A stretch of 64,000 nt of DNA from an uncultured Psychroserpens sp. (GTDB lineage: Bacteria > Bacteroidota > Bacteroidia > Flavobacteriales > Flavobacteriaceae): NCBI GenBank assembly GCA_947489585.1, contig CANLEE010000001.1:800946-864945 (forward strand), written 5' to 3'. Positions 17,116 to 26,260 of this stretch are shown here, piece by piece. Both the position numbers and the translations under genes were made by a program. The notes below the pieces were generated by a model that worked only from the letters and a program-made list of their open reading frames with translations, was not told the DNA's origin and did not search any database. Numbering within the stretch: the first letter of the stretch is position 1; each line of letters begins with the position of its first letter.

Positions 17116-17808
17116 ATGAAAAAACTTATACTTCTTTTAGCTGTAATCGCAACATTTAGTGCTACAGCTCAAACAAAATCGGAAATTTTAAAACACTTTG
17201 AAGGCTATTACAAGCAAATGAAAAATCAAGGTGACGTCCAAGGTGTTATCAACGCGATGACACATCTCAATGTAATACAATCTAATCAGCAACGCTTAGA
17301 CACATTAGCATATATCTATGTATCTGAAGGCAGAAATTTAGAAGCTTTAAATACTATTGGTATCGAGCAAGCTGCAACAGATTCTGATTTAAATACTGAA
17401 GTTAAGGCCATCGCTTTAAAAGGTGTAAACCAACCACAGCGTGCTTTAGTATTCTATGAAGAGTTATTTAGAAGAAATTCAAATTCATATCTCGCTTATG
17501 AAATAGCTGATCTTAAAATACAAACTCAAGATTTAGCAGGCGCAAAAGCCAAAGTTGACTTTGGTTTAGCCAATGTAAAAGATGATATGAAACGTGCCTA
17601 TTATGAATCTCAAAGACCATATGAAGTGTCTTTAAAAGGAGCTTTAACATACCTTAAAGCATTAATTTTGTTTAATATGAACCAGACAGATAATTTAGAT
17701 ACAGCTATTGGTCTATTAGATGAAGCTTTAACTCTGGATGCCAATTTTAATTTGGCAAAATTGAGTAAAGATGCACTTGTCGCAAAGAAAACAGAGAAGA
17801 AAGATTAA
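17116..17808 (+). CDS. Exported TPR-like protein
   Basis: A 230-residue exported protein. The signal peptide (MKKLILLLAVIATFSATAQ) starts exactly at this ATG. The mature part is helical with weak TPR-like repeats: AYIYVSEGRNLEALNTIG, QPQRALVFYEELFRRNSNSY, and a C-terminal GLLDEALTLDANFNLAKLS. No enzyme motif is present. Such proteins usually mediate protein contacts in the periplasm. It ends at a bidirectional terminator shared with the convergent M13 peptidase gene. Confidence 0.7.
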   Translation: MKKLILLLAVIATFSATAQTKSEILKHFEGYYKQMKNQGDVQGVINAMTHLNVIQSNQQRLDTLAYIYVSEGRNLEALNTIGIEQAATDSDLNTEVKAIALKGVNQPQRALVFYEELFRRNSNSYLAYEIADLKIQTQDLAGAKAKVDFGLANVKDDMKRAYYESQRPYEVSLKGALTYLKALILFNMNQTDNLDTAIGLLDEALTLDANFNLAKLSKDALVAKKTEKKD

Positions 17809-17826
17809 AACGATAATAGTTTATAT

Positions 17827-17857
17827 AAAAAAAGCACCCAAAATTGGGTGCTTTTTT
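17827..17857. terminator. Bidirectional terminator between convergent genes
   Basis: Stem GCACCCAA / TTGGGTGC flanked by a run of seven A on one side and six T on the other, so it can end transcription from both the TPR-like gene and the M13 peptidase gene. Confidence 0.85.
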
Positions 17858-17878
17858 AGTTCTATAATTGAAATGGTA

Positions 17879-19942
17879 TTACCAGATTCGAACACGATCT
17901 TCAGGTGCTAACCACATCGCATCACCTTCTTTAATATCAAATGCTTCGTAAAATGCATCAATATTTTTTAACGGTTGCGTTGCTCTAACTTTACCAGGTG
18001 AGTGTGTATCTGTTTTAACAAGTCTTCTTAATGCATCTTCTCTTGTTAATGTTCTCCAAACTGTAGTCCAAGACATAAAGAAACGTTGCTCAGCAGTAAA
18101 GCCATCAATATCGTCTGGTCTACCTTGTTCTTCAAACAATAATTGCAACCCATCATAAGCGCCAAGTACGCCTCCTAGATCTCCAATATTTTCTCCAAGC
18201 GTAAATTTTCCGTTAATATTTAAGCTATCTAAAACCTCAATATTACTATATTGTTCTGCTAAAGCATTACCGCGTTTTGTAAACTCTTCAAGGTCTTGTT
18301 CAGTCCACCAGTTTTTTAAATTCCCATCAGCATCAAATCGAGATCCCGAATCATCAAAAGCATGAGATATTTCATGACCAATAACAGCACCAATACCACC
18401 ATAATTTACAGCGTCATCTGCTGTATAGTTATAGAAAGGTGGTTGCAAAATAGCCGCTGGAAAAACGATTTCATTGTTTATAGGGTTGAAATAAGCGTTC
18501 ACCATTTGTGGAGGCATTCCCCATTCTTTCTTATCTATTGGCTCATTAATATCAGATAAATTATCCTCATTGGCCCAATGCCCTACAGCTAACATGTTTT
18601 CTGCATAACTATTGCCTTCTTTAATCATTAAGTCTGCATAATCTTTCCACTCATCTGGATAAGCAATCTTTACAGTAAATTTGTCTAACTTTTTAATAGC
18701 TTTTGCTTTTGTTTCATCTGTCATCCAATCTAACTTCTGAATTCTATTTTGAAACGCTATAATCACATTAGCAATCATTTTTTCTGCCTTTTCCTTTGCT
18801 TCTGGTGGAAATTTTGCATCTACATATAATTGCCCTATAGCTTCACCTACAGTACCAGTCACTGTCCCAAGTGCACGTTCTTCAGCAGGACGTTGCTTTT
18901 TAGCACCACTAAGTTCTTTTGCATAAAATTCCCAATTGGCTTTCTCTATATCAGTAGTTAACCAACCCGCAGCGTTATTAATAGTACTCCAATCCATTAA
19001 GGTTTTGATGTCTTCAATAGGCGTATTCGTTAAAAAATCACTTAATGCAGTCATATATTTTGGCTGGGCTACAAGTACAGTATCAAACTTTTTTTCAATT
19101 CCCATATCAGCAATCATCTTTTTCCAATCTATTGCTGGACATAGCTCTTGTAATTGAGAAATTGATCTAGGATTATTATAATTTCTAGCATCTCTAGCTG
19201 AAACTTTATCTAATCTTGGCTCTACTAATTGCGTTTCCATTTCTACAATTCGCTCTGCAGCAGCAGCAGCATCTGCTTCACCATACTCAATAAACTGAAG
19301 CATTCTAGATACATGTGCTTTATACTTTTCCCTTATATCTTTAGATCTATCATCTTGCTCTAAATAATATTCACGCTGTAATCCAGTTCCTCCAGGACCT
19401 ACCCAAGCAGTATTCATACTACTATCGTTTAAATCTGGGCCAGCACCAAGACCAGCAAAAGGAGCAGCTAGACCTACAACTTTAGCATATTCTGTTTGCA
19501 TATCCTCTAAATTAGTAATGCCATCAATTTTTGCTAGGATAGGCTTTAAAGGCTCAATACCTGCTTTGTTACGAGCTATAGTGTCTAATTCAGAATCAAA
19601 AATGAGCAATGCTTTTTTCTGATCTGTGCCTTCTTCATAATTTCCTAATTCTTTAGATGTTTTTAAAATCTCTAAAACATCATCTCTTGTCGATTTACGC
19701 AATACGCCAAATCCTCCCCAGCGGGTTTCATCATCAGGAATTGTTGTTGTTTTTACCCAGTTTCCATTTACAAAGTTGTAAAAATCATCTTTGGGGCTTA
19801 CGTCTTTGTCCATTAATTCGAGATTAATTCCAGGAATTTTCTCGACCACAGCAATTTCTTCTTTTGGCTCTTCTTTACATCCTATAAATGCAAAAACCAC
19901 CAATAAAGAAACCACCAAAATACTTTTGATATTGGTTTTCAT
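17879..19942 (-). CDS. M13 family metallopeptidase (neprilysin-like) lipoprotein
   Basis: A 687-residue lipoprotein (lipobox FIGC, Cys22). It is a complete M13/neprilysin-type zinc endopeptidase: N-terminal lobe starting DKDVSPKDDFYNFVNGNW, NAYFNPINNEIVFPAAILQP, the zinc motif H523-EISH527 (VIGHEISHAFDDSG) and the third ligand in GENIGDLGG about 60 residues later, and the family ending WLAPEDRVRIW. M13 enzymes cleave peptides of limited size; in Bacteroidota they are periplasmic or surface-bound. Length is normal (about 690 residues). It stands alone with its own terminator. Confidence 0.95.
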   Translation of the reverse strand: MKTNIKSILVVSLLVVFAFIGCKEEPKEEIAVVEKIPGINLELMDKDVSPKDDFYNFVNGNWVKTTTIPDDETRWGGFGVLRKSTRDDVLEILKTSKELGNYEEGTDQKKALLIFDSELDTIARNKAGIEPLKPILAKIDGITNLEDMQTEYAKVVGLAAPFAGLGAGPDLNDSSMNTAWVGPGGTGLQREYYLEQDDRSKDIREKYKAHVSRMLQFIEYGEADAAAAAERIVEMETQLVEPRLDKVSARDARNYNNPRSISQLQELCPAIDWKKMIADMGIEKKFDTVLVAQPKYMTALSDFLTNTPIEDIKTLMDWSTINNAAGWLTTDIEKANWEFYAKELSGAKKQRPAEERALGTVTGTVGEAIGQLYVDAKFPPEAKEKAEKMIANVIIAFQNRIQKLDWMTDETKAKAIKKLDKFTVKIAYPDEWKDYADLMIKEGNSYAENMLAVGHWANEDNLSDINEPIDKKEWGMPPQMVNAYFNPINNEIVFPAAILQPPFYNYTADDAVNYGGIGAVIGHEISHAFDDSGSRFDADGNLKNWWTEQDLEEFTKRGNALAEQYSNIEVLDSLNINGKFTLGENIGDLGGVLGAYDGLQLLFEEQGRPDDIDGFTAEQRFFMSWTTVWRTLTREDALRRLVKTDTHSPGKVRATQPLKNIDAFYEAFDIKEGDAMWLAPEDRVRIW

Positions 19943-20055
19943 AGTGTTTGTTAAAATTAAATTTGATTAAAATTAGTTATTAGTTAGAAGCCTGAAGATG
20001 GAATTTGTTACATATTAACAAAATATTAAGATATTTAACACTAATCCTAGCATCT

Positions 20056-20583
20056 TTATTCAGGTTTTAAAATATTGTTTTTGTCAAATTCAAACTTCTT
20101 ATTGATTTGCAAATTAAGGTTAGAGATTGTGACTAAAAGCTCTTTAATCCCTTGAAGTTGCTCTTTTTTACTGATGTTGCTAATGGTTAAAAGGCTATTC
20201 AATTTTTGTGTTTTGGTTTCAAAAGCTGTTATTCTTGCCAAAATCTCATTGGTTTTAAGTTGTGTTGGCATTTCTGTTCTAAACTCCAACAAAAACGTTT
20301 TTAGCAACACACGATCTCCATTAAAGAAGTTGAGATCGCCTTTCTTTAACAACTCAATTTGGGTATTCAATTCTTGAAATTTTTGCCAATCGGTCACTGC
20401 TTTTTGAGAATCTGAACTTAATCCAAATTCAGTATAGCGTAAGGCTTCAATATCTTTTTGGTAAATAGTTCTTGCATCTATTTGCTCTTGAGTTTCTTTA
20501 ATAACTTCGGAAACGTTACCCTCATTACAATTAGTTAATAATACACAACTACAAAAACAAAAAAACGTTATAAAACGCATCAT
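20056..20583 (-). CDS. Helical lipoprotein of unknown function
   Basis: A 175-residue lipoprotein (lipobox LLTNC, Cys20). The rest is highly charged and helical with coiled-coil character (QEQIDARTIYQKDIEALRY, then KEQLQGIKELLVTISNLNL) and no recognisable domain. It is divergent from the threonine dehydrogenase gene. I do not recognise the family; the lipobox and composition support a real gene. Confidence 0.65.
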   Translation of the reverse strand: MMRFITFFCFCSCVLLTNCNEGNVSEVIKETQEQIDARTIYQKDIEALRYTEFGLSSDSQKAVTDWQKFQELNTQIELLKKGDLNFFNGDRVLLKTFLLEFRTEMPTQLKTNEILARITAFETKTQKLNSLLTISNISKKEQLQGIKELLVTISNLNLQINKKFEFDKNNILKPE

Positions 20584-20678
20584 AAGGCATCTACAATTTG
20601 TGGTAAATATAGCTAAAGCGTATAAATCTCATATGTAATTAACAAAAATTAATGAGATGTTAATTTTACTGTTTTATG

Positions 20679-20709
20679 TTTTATGTGCTCTTAATTCTTG
20701 CTATTTTTG
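20679..20709 (+). promoter_or_regulatory. Promoter of the threonine dehydrogenase gene
   Basis: TATTTTTG at 20702-20709 fits TAnnTTTG, and TTTT at 20679-20682 lies 19 bases upstream in the place of the TTTG element. The ATG at 20733 follows 23 bases later, which excludes the longer frame beginning at 20676. Confidence 0.55.
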
Positions 20710-20732
20710 AGCAACGATTTAACATCACTTAT

Positions 20733-21698
20733 ATGCCTAAAATTTTAATCATTGGTGCCGGCGGACAAATTGGGTCTGAACTTACATTTAAATTAAAAGA
20801 CATTCATGGTTCTGAAAATGTTGTAGCTACTGACATCAACTTTAATAATTTAGATATTGTCAACTCTGGGCTGTTTGAAATCGTTGATGCAGAAGACTAT
20901 AATTCAATAAGAACTTGTGTTGAGAAGCATGATGTAGATACCATTTATTTAATGGCTGCCATGTTAAGTGCTACTGGCGAAAAATATCCAATGAAAGCTT
21001 GGGATTTAAACATGAATTCTTTGTTTCATGTATTGAATCTTGCTAAAGAAGGCTTTATAAAACATATATTTTGGCCCTCAAGTATTGCGGTTTTTGGTCC
21101 TTCAACACCAACAGTTGGTACACCTCAGCATACAACCATGGAGCCGACCACCGTTTACGGTATTACTAAACAAGTTGGTGAACGTTGGTGCGAATACTAT
21201 CACAAAAAATATGGAGTTGATGTGCGCAGTTTACGTTATCCCGGAATTATTAGCTGGAAAACAATGCCTGGAGGTGGCACTACAGATTATGCTGTAGAGA
21301 TTTACCATAAAGCAATATTAGAAGAGCACTATACTTGTTTTTTATCTGAAAACACCGAGCTCCCTATGATGTTTATGGAAGATGCTATTCATGCTACTGT
21401 AAACCTTATGCAAGCCTCTTCTGAAGATATAAAAATTCGCTCATCTTATAATTTAGCAGCGATTAGCTTTACTCCAAAAGAAATTTCCGAAGCTATAAAA
21501 ACACACATTCCTAATTTCAAAATTACGTACCAACCCGATTTTAGACAAGACATTGCAGATAGTTGGCCAAAATCTATTGATGATTCTAGCGCAAGAACAG
21601 ATTGGAACTGGAATCACGAGTTTAATCTAGAAAAAATGACTGCAGAAATGATTACGCAATTGCGCCATAAATATCTGGATTCTCAAATAAATTCTTAA
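20733..21698 (+). CDS. tdh: L-threonine 3-dehydrogenase, short-chain (SDR) type
   Basis: Extended SDR enzyme of the UDP-glucose-epimerase-like threonine dehydrogenase group, which oxidises L-threonine to 2-amino-3-ketobutyrate with NAD. Seen: GAGGQIGSE (residues 8-16), the AAMLSATGE segment at 75-83, S116/S117 in WPSSIAVFGP, Y142-xxx-K146 in TVYGITKQVGERW, RYPGIISW and GGGTTDYAVEIYHKA, all characteristic of this subgroup rather than of sugar epimerases. Normal length (321 residues). Usually works with 2-amino-3-ketobutyrate CoA ligase (kbl), which is not in this window. Confidence 0.88.
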   Translation: MPKILIIGAGGQIGSELTFKLKDIHGSENVVATDINFNNLDIVNSGLFEIVDAEDYNSIRTCVEKHDVDTIYLMAAMLSATGEKYPMKAWDLNMNSLFHVLNLAKEGFIKHIFWPSSIAVFGPSTPTVGTPQHTTMEPTTVYGITKQVGERWCEYYHKKYGVDVRSLRYPGIISWKTMPGGGTTDYAVEIYHKAILEEHYTCFLSENTELPMMFMEDAIHATVNLMQASSEDIKIRSSYNLAAISFTPKEISEAIKTHIPNFKITYQPDFRQDIADSWPKSIDDSSARTDWNWNHEFNLEKMTAEMITQLRHKYLDSQINS

Positions 21699-21769
21699 TC
21701 ACTTGATGACATTTTAAAAGTTTAGAGATGTACCTGTAAAGGGTATTAATCTTATAAACGTGTATTAAA

Positions 21770-23383
21770 ATGAATTCAAAACTTATTCCTATAGTAGTTA
21801 CTTTAATTGGAGCGCTTTGCTTTGGTGGAAGTTTCTTCCTAACGAACTCTTCGTCTGGAGATTTAGATGTAGAGATAGACAAAACAGCTTTTATTATGCC
21901 AGCTGCTCATCGTGTGTATGCAAATCCAGATGCACTTAATGGAAAATATTATTTATTTAAAGCCAAAATCACTAATAACAGTAATACAACTTTAGAGGAT
22001 GTGACTGTAAAATACCGCATTCCAGATTATATTGATTGGACAGAATTAACCGTTTCAGGTGAAATGTTTCCTGGGCAAACCTTAGTGATTCCGTGTTACC
22101 CAAAATTTAAAGATGATATTACTCAAAAAACAACTGAGTCTATAGAAAAAGCAGAAATAGAAATCTCTTGGGACGATGCCGAAGAGGATGATATCATCGA
22201 GGAAGAGTTCACATTCAAATTAACTAATAGAAATGAATATGTTTATACAGGAGTCAAAAAAGAAGAAATTAGCACTTGGTCTGATGTTTATGATAATGAT
22301 GCTTTAATTGCCTGCTTTGTAACACCTAATGATCCCGTTGTAAAATATTACACACAAAATCTTCAAGAAAAACTGATGAAAGGTGAGGCTGCTTCAGTAT
22401 CAAGAAAGCCTGAAGACGGTGTAAAATTCTTAGCCGGAATTTATGAAGGTACGCGAAAATCGCATATGGTATATAGTGGTACAAAAGGGATTCCACAATC
22501 TACAGATGATGTACAATCTATGGTACAACAAGTACGGTTACCACGTGAAGTAATTACAGGAAATACAGGTTTATGTATTGAGTTAAGTTGCTTATATGCA
22601 AGTGTACTCTCTGCAGCAGGTATTGATCCCATTATCTATATGGTTCCAGGTCATGCCTATCCAGGTTTTAAAATGAATGGCCAATACTATGCTATTGAAG
22701 CCACAGGAATCAATGGTGAAGGATTAGGAGGAATAATGTCTGCCGAAGATGCCTTCAAAAAAGGACAAAAACAACTTGAAGAATTTATACAACGCTCACA
22801 AAGCGGAGACCCAAGATATACACTTATAGATATTCATGCCGTAAATCAACAAGGCGCTACTGCTATGGATTTAAAAGACAATGATTTTATGCGTAAAAAA
22901 GTGGATGACATTGTAGCATCTTGGTCTGGAGGCCAAACAGTGAACCAACCTAATAATCCTAGAAAACCAGCGATAAATCCGCCAAACCCAACAATACGTA
23001 CAAGCACTGGTTTGTCATTTGCAATTCCTAATGGATGGCAAACTATGATGAGACCCGTACAAGACATGCCAATTTTAACAGCTCAAGTGATTGCACCAGA
23101 CCAAATGACCACTGTTAGTGTATTTGATGTTCCTGTATCTAATACACAACAAGCATTAGCAACAATAAATCAATATTTCTATAACTACGGCATGGAGATG
23201 CAATACCAATCTAATGGAAATGGTATCGCTGGACAAACCTATTCTCAAAATGGAACCTTTAATTGGGTTGGAAAAACAATTCGAACAAAAAACGGTATTC
23301 GCTTTGTAGCTGTTGGTGCACCAGATTATCTCTATAACCAAAACTCTGGAATTATAAATCAAGTTTATAATAGTATTAGATAA
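21770..23383 (+). CDS. Membrane-anchored transglutaminase-like protein with C-terminal PsbP/DUF1795-like domain
   Basis: A 537-residue protein. One N-terminal membrane segment (residues ~5-24), then a beta-sandwich section (TLEDVTVKYRIPDYIDW), then a transglutaminase-like core with C269 (TGLCIELSCLYAS), H295 (VPGHAYPGF) and the acidic residue in YAIEATG. A Pro/Asn linker (PNNPRKPAINPPNP, ~405-420) leads to a C-terminal domain starting GLSFAIPNGWQ that resembles PsbP/DUF1795-type folds. It is followed after 19 bases by a small exported membrane protein, probably its partner. Likely a periplasmic peptidase-like protein; the substrate is not known. Confidence 0.75.
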   Translation: MNSKLIPIVVTLIGALCFGGSFFLTNSSSGDLDVEIDKTAFIMPAAHRVYANPDALNGKYYLFKAKITNNSNTTLEDVTVKYRIPDYIDWTELTVSGEMFPGQTLVIPCYPKFKDDITQKTTESIEKAEIEISWDDAEEDDIIEEEFTFKLTNRNEYVYTGVKKEEISTWSDVYDNDALIACFVTPNDPVVKYYTQNLQEKLMKGEAASVSRKPEDGVKFLAGIYEGTRKSHMVYSGTKGIPQSTDDVQSMVQQVRLPREVITGNTGLCIELSCLYASVLSAAGIDPIIYMVPGHAYPGFKMNGQYYAIEATGINGEGLGGIMSAEDAFKKGQKQLEEFIQRSQSGDPRYTLIDIHAVNQQGATAMDLKDNDFMRKKVDDIVASWSGGQTVNQPNNPRKPAINPPNPTIRTSTGLSFAIPNGWQTMMRPVQDMPILTAQVIAPDQMTTVSVFDVPVSNTQQALATINQYFYNYGMEMQYQSNGNGIAGQTYSQNGTFNWVGKTIRTKNGIRFVAVGAPDYLYNQNSGIINQVYNSIR

Positions 23384-23402
23384 TAACTAAAAACAAAAAA
23401 CA

Positions 23403-24023
23403 ATGAAAACAATAGCCACATATATAACTGTTATTTCACTAGTATTTTCATTAGTAGGTCATTCACAACAAACTAATCAAAAAATAGAAATGACTATAGA
23501 CGAAATAGGAAATGCTAAAATCAATATTTCTATGACTATGAATGCCGCACAATGGCAGCAATGGAACGGCACTTATGGCGCAAATCCTTCAGCATTAAAA
23601 AGAGATATGGAACGTAGTATGCCTGCATTTATAGTTGATGATTTCAAACTCGATAAAGACGATATGAATCGATCATTCAATTTAAGTCTCAATGCTTATG
23701 GTGTTTGTAAAATTGACAAACGCGGACGATGGATTATGGATACCGATCAAAAAGATGCTCAACTAACAGAACTAACAGAACATAAATACATGTTAGTGAG
23801 TAGTCCGCCAGAATTTGGAGGAACCATTCAGCAAACCTATATGATTGAATTTCCAAAATCTGCGCATAAAATTAAAGTAGACAAGGATTCTTTCGGAAAA
23901 TCGATATTTGAATTTGAAATGGACAACCCTTCGTCATCGTTTAATTTAATGCGTTGGTCTGGGTTGCTACTCATAATTGTTGGCGGCAGTTGGTTTGGAA
24001 AAAACGCAATAAAAAAAGTATAA
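23403..24023 (+). CDS. Exported protein with C-terminal membrane anchor
   Basis: A 206-residue protein with an N-terminal signal peptide (to GHSQ, ~residue 22) and a C-terminal hydrophobic segment (WSGLLLIIVGGSWFG) followed by KNAIKKV, so the body is predicted outside the cytoplasm. The body contains IEMTIDEIGNAKINISMTMN and no domain I recognise. It starts 19 bases after the transglutaminase-like gene, and the two are probably co-transcribed and co-functional. Function unknown. Confidence 0.65.
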   Translation: MKTIATYITVISLVFSLVGHSQQTNQKIEMTIDEIGNAKINISMTMNAAQWQQWNGTYGANPSALKRDMERSMPAFIVDDFKLDKDDMNRSFNLSLNAYGVCKIDKRGRWIMDTDQKDAQLTELTEHKYMLVSSPPEFGGTIQQTYMIEFPKSAHKIKVDKDSFGKSIFEFEMDNPSSSFNLMRWSGLLLIIVGGSWFGKNAIKKV

Positions 24024-24077
24024 TGATGACATTATTAAATCTATTCGATGTCTAAGAAATTAATAAATACTTTTAAA

Positions 24078-24809
24078 ATGAAAATATCAAAAATACTAAG
24101 CATCTTTATCCTAGTTTCATCAATCGTGTTATTTACAAACTGTTCAAGTGATGACTCAGACAACTCAGATAACAATCCCCCAGGTCTGTTTTCTGCAAAT
24201 ACTACAGATATCCGCTTTGATGGCGCAACCATTGAATGGACTGAATCTATAGATGTAGATGGCGATAACGTCACATATGCCATCATATTAGACGGCCAAG
24301 AAATTGCTTCTAATGGCACAGCACTAATCTATAGCTTTTCTGGATTAGAATCGGATACTAATTATGAAGGTTATGTAGAAGCAAGAGATGGAAATGGTGG
24401 TACATCAATAGCCAATTTCTTCTTTACTACTGACCCTGAAGTTATTATAAGAACTGTTGATATAGAATACAGATGGTGGGAAGGTGCAGGCGGTTATGGT
24501 ATTGTTGCCTATTTTGAAGTACCTGCAGAAGATGATGCCGTAAGCTACTTTTTAGAGATATTGGACTTTACACCAGATCTTATCCCTTCAAATGTAGGAA
24601 GAACCTATTCTTGGACACCAGATGATGTTTTACCAACTGGTAATAATGTAGGCTCTGGCGCTAGCATGCTTACTGAATTTTCGCCTGGTATTTATCATGC
24701 AAATGCAACCACAGGTAGTGGTCCAATGTCTAATTTTGCAGCAGCAGAAAGCTACTATGCATCTATAGTATCAAGTGCTAAACTTACTATAGTTATTGGA
24801 CAAGATTAA
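24078..24809 (+). CDS. Lipoprotein with fibronectin type III-like domain
   Basis: A 243-residue lipoprotein. The ATG chosen is the one directly before the signal peptide (MKISKILSIFIL, lipobox LFTNC); an ATG ten codons upstream is less likely. A Ser/Asp linker (SSDDSDNSDNN) precedes an FN3-like domain at ~40-120 (ATIEWTESIDVDGDNVTY, FSGLESDTNYEGYVEARDG). The C-terminal ~115 residues are beta-rich and unassigned. No enzymatic motif. Likely a surface or periplasmic binding protein. Confidence 0.7.
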   Translation: MKISKILSIFILVSSIVLFTNCSSDDSDNSDNNPPGLFSANTTDIRFDGATIEWTESIDVDGDNVTYAIILDGQEIASNGTALIYSFSGLESDTNYEGYVEARDGNGGTSIANFFFTTDPEVIIRTVDIEYRWWEGAGGYGIVAYFEVPAEDDAVSYFLEILDFTPDLIPSNVGRTYSWTPDDVLPTGNNVGSGASMLTEFSPGIYHANATTGSGPMSNFAAAESYYASIVSSAKLTIVIGQD

Positions 24810-24878
24810 CTGTAAATGAAAAATATTTATAAATAAAAAGGTAGTTTAACGTATAAAATTTGATTTAATAGCATAGTG

Positions 24879-24909
24879 TTTGTTGAGAATTGAAATAATT
24901 GTATCTTTC
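24879..24909 (+). promoter_or_regulatory. Consensus promoter of the ECF sigma / CHAT unit
   Basis: TTTG at 24879-24882, exactly 19 bases, then TATCTTTC at 24902-24909, an almost perfect Bacteroidota promoter (TTTG-N19-TAnnTTTG). The sigma factor ATG is 18 bases downstream. A housekeeping-type promoter suggests basal expression of the whole cassette. Confidence 0.75.
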
Positions 24910-24927
24910 TGTTGATTGCTATTAATA

Positions 24928-25506
24928 ATGAGGGAAGCTTACAAAATAAATCACCAACTACAACTAATCACTGCTATTAAAGCTAATAATTCAATTGCTT
25001 TAAAAGAATTTTACACGTCAAATTATCCAAAAATTGAAGCATTAATATTAAAAAATAGTGGTTCTCAAGAACACGCAAAAGACATATATCAAGATGCTTT
25101 TATCAGTATGTGGAATAATGTAAAAAACGAATCTTTTACACCTCAAAATGATTCAGCTTTACAAGGGTATTTGTATCAAATTGCAAAAAATAAATGGATG
25201 GACGTCTTACGGTCAAAACGTTTTAAAACAACACAATCGCTAACTGACGAACGCACATTATATCTAAAACAAGACGAGAACATTGAAGATGATAATGATG
25301 GATATACTAAAAAACTGAATACAACCATGAGTGCTTTCAAGGATTTAGGTCAGCCTTGTAAAGATTTATTAAAGACCTTTTATTTTGAAAAAAAATCACT
25401 GCGAGAAATCGCTTTTGAATTAAATATTGAAGAGACTTCTGTTCGTAATAAAAAATACAGATGTATGGAAAAATTACGAACAATTGTTTTAGCCTCTAAA
25501 TCATAA
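24928..25506 (+). CDS. ECF-type RNA polymerase sigma factor
   Basis: A 192-residue sigma-70 family protein with region 2 (NYPKIEALILKNSGSQEHAKDIYQDAF, then YLYQIAKNKWMDVLRSKRF) and region 4 (QPCKDLLKTFYFEKKSLREIAFELNIEETSVRNKKYRCMEKL read in two parts). The first ATG inside the open frame is used, as it follows a consensus promoter by 18 bases; a TTG four codons earlier is not needed. It is followed after 4 bases by a membrane anti-sigma-like gene and then two CHAT genes, all in one direction with no terminator until 32848. It would direct RNA polymerase to stress- or envelope-related genes; targets are unknown. Confidence 0.9.
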   Translation: MREAYKINHQLQLITAIKANNSIALKEFYTSNYPKIEALILKNSGSQEHAKDIYQDAFISMWNNVKNESFTPQNDSALQGYLYQIAKNKWMDVLRSKRFKTTQSLTDERTLYLKQDENIEDDNDGYTKKLNTTMSAFKDLGQPCKDLLKTFYFEKKSLREIAFELNIEETSVRNKKYRCMEKLRTIVLASKS

Positions 25507-25510
25507 AAAA

Positions 25511-26233
25511 TTGAAAGATAATAGCAACATATCACAAGAATTATTAGAAACCATCGAGCGTTATTATAATGATACGATGTCTAAACAAGAACGTTCTGAT
25601 TTTGAATTAAAGCTTGATGAAAATCCTGAGTTTAAAACTCAAGTTGAAGATATCAAAACTCTAATTTTTGGTATTGAAAACCAATCTCTAAAAGAACAAT
25701 TAGATGTATTTCATGAAGATATTTTAGAACCACATTTTGAAAGTTCCTCGGCCTCAGGATTTTTTACACTTCGGAAATTAGCAGCAGCAGTCGTAATACT
25801 TTTAGCTGTGACTAGTTTTTGGTGGTTTAGCACTCCTCAAAATGAAAAACTTTATAGTGAATACTTTACTCCAGATCCAGGATTGCCAACTGTAATGAGT
25901 AGTAACTCTAATTTTGAGTTCTATGATGCCATGGTTAATTACAAACAAGGCGACTATAAAGACGCTATTAAAAAATGGGAATCTATACATCACAAAGGTG
26001 ATACATTAAATTATTTTTTAGGTGTAGCCTATTTGGCAGATAAGAACGAAAAAAAAGCCATTCGTTTTTTAAAAAAAGCAACTCAAAATTCTGAGTTTGC
26101 TTTATCGAGTGAAGCTTATTATTATTTAGGTTTAGCACAATTAAAAAAAGGAAATGTCGAGGATGCTAAAACAAGTTTAAAACGCTCAAATACAGATAAC
26201 AGTAAAGCCCTATTATCTCAGCTTAACAATTAA
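25511..26233 (+). CDS. Membrane anti-sigma-like protein with C-terminal TPR domain
   Basis: A 240-residue protein starting with TTG four bases after the sigma gene stop. Residues 1-80 (ISQELLETIERYYNDTMSKQ, then DFELKLDENPEF) look like the sigma-binding helical domain of Bacteroidota anti-sigma factors and resemble the N-terminus of the second anti-sigma at 44941. A membrane segment follows (~86-102, KLAAAVVILLAVTSFWWF) with basic residues before it, so the N-terminus is cytoplasmic and the C-terminal half periplasmic. That half has TPR-like repeats (YDAMVNYKQGDYKDAIKKWE, AYYYLGLAQLKKGNVEDAK). There is no zinc HxxxCxxC motif. Inferred role: holds the sigma factor until its periplasmic TPR domain is engaged or cut. 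Confidence 0.75.
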   Translation: MKDNSNISQELLETIERYYNDTMSKQERSDFELKLDENPEFKTQVEDIKTLIFGIENQSLKEQLDVFHEDILEPHFESSSASGFFTLRKLAAAVVILLAVTSFWWFSTPQNEKLYSEYFTPDPGLPTVMSSNSNFEFYDAMVNYKQGDYKDAIKKWESIHHKGDTLNYFLGVAYLADKNEKKAIRFLKKATQNSEFALSSEAYYYLGLAQLKKGNVEDAKTSLKRSNTDNSKALLSQLNN

Positions 26234-26260
26234 TTTAAGGTATTAATAAATCAGTTGATT

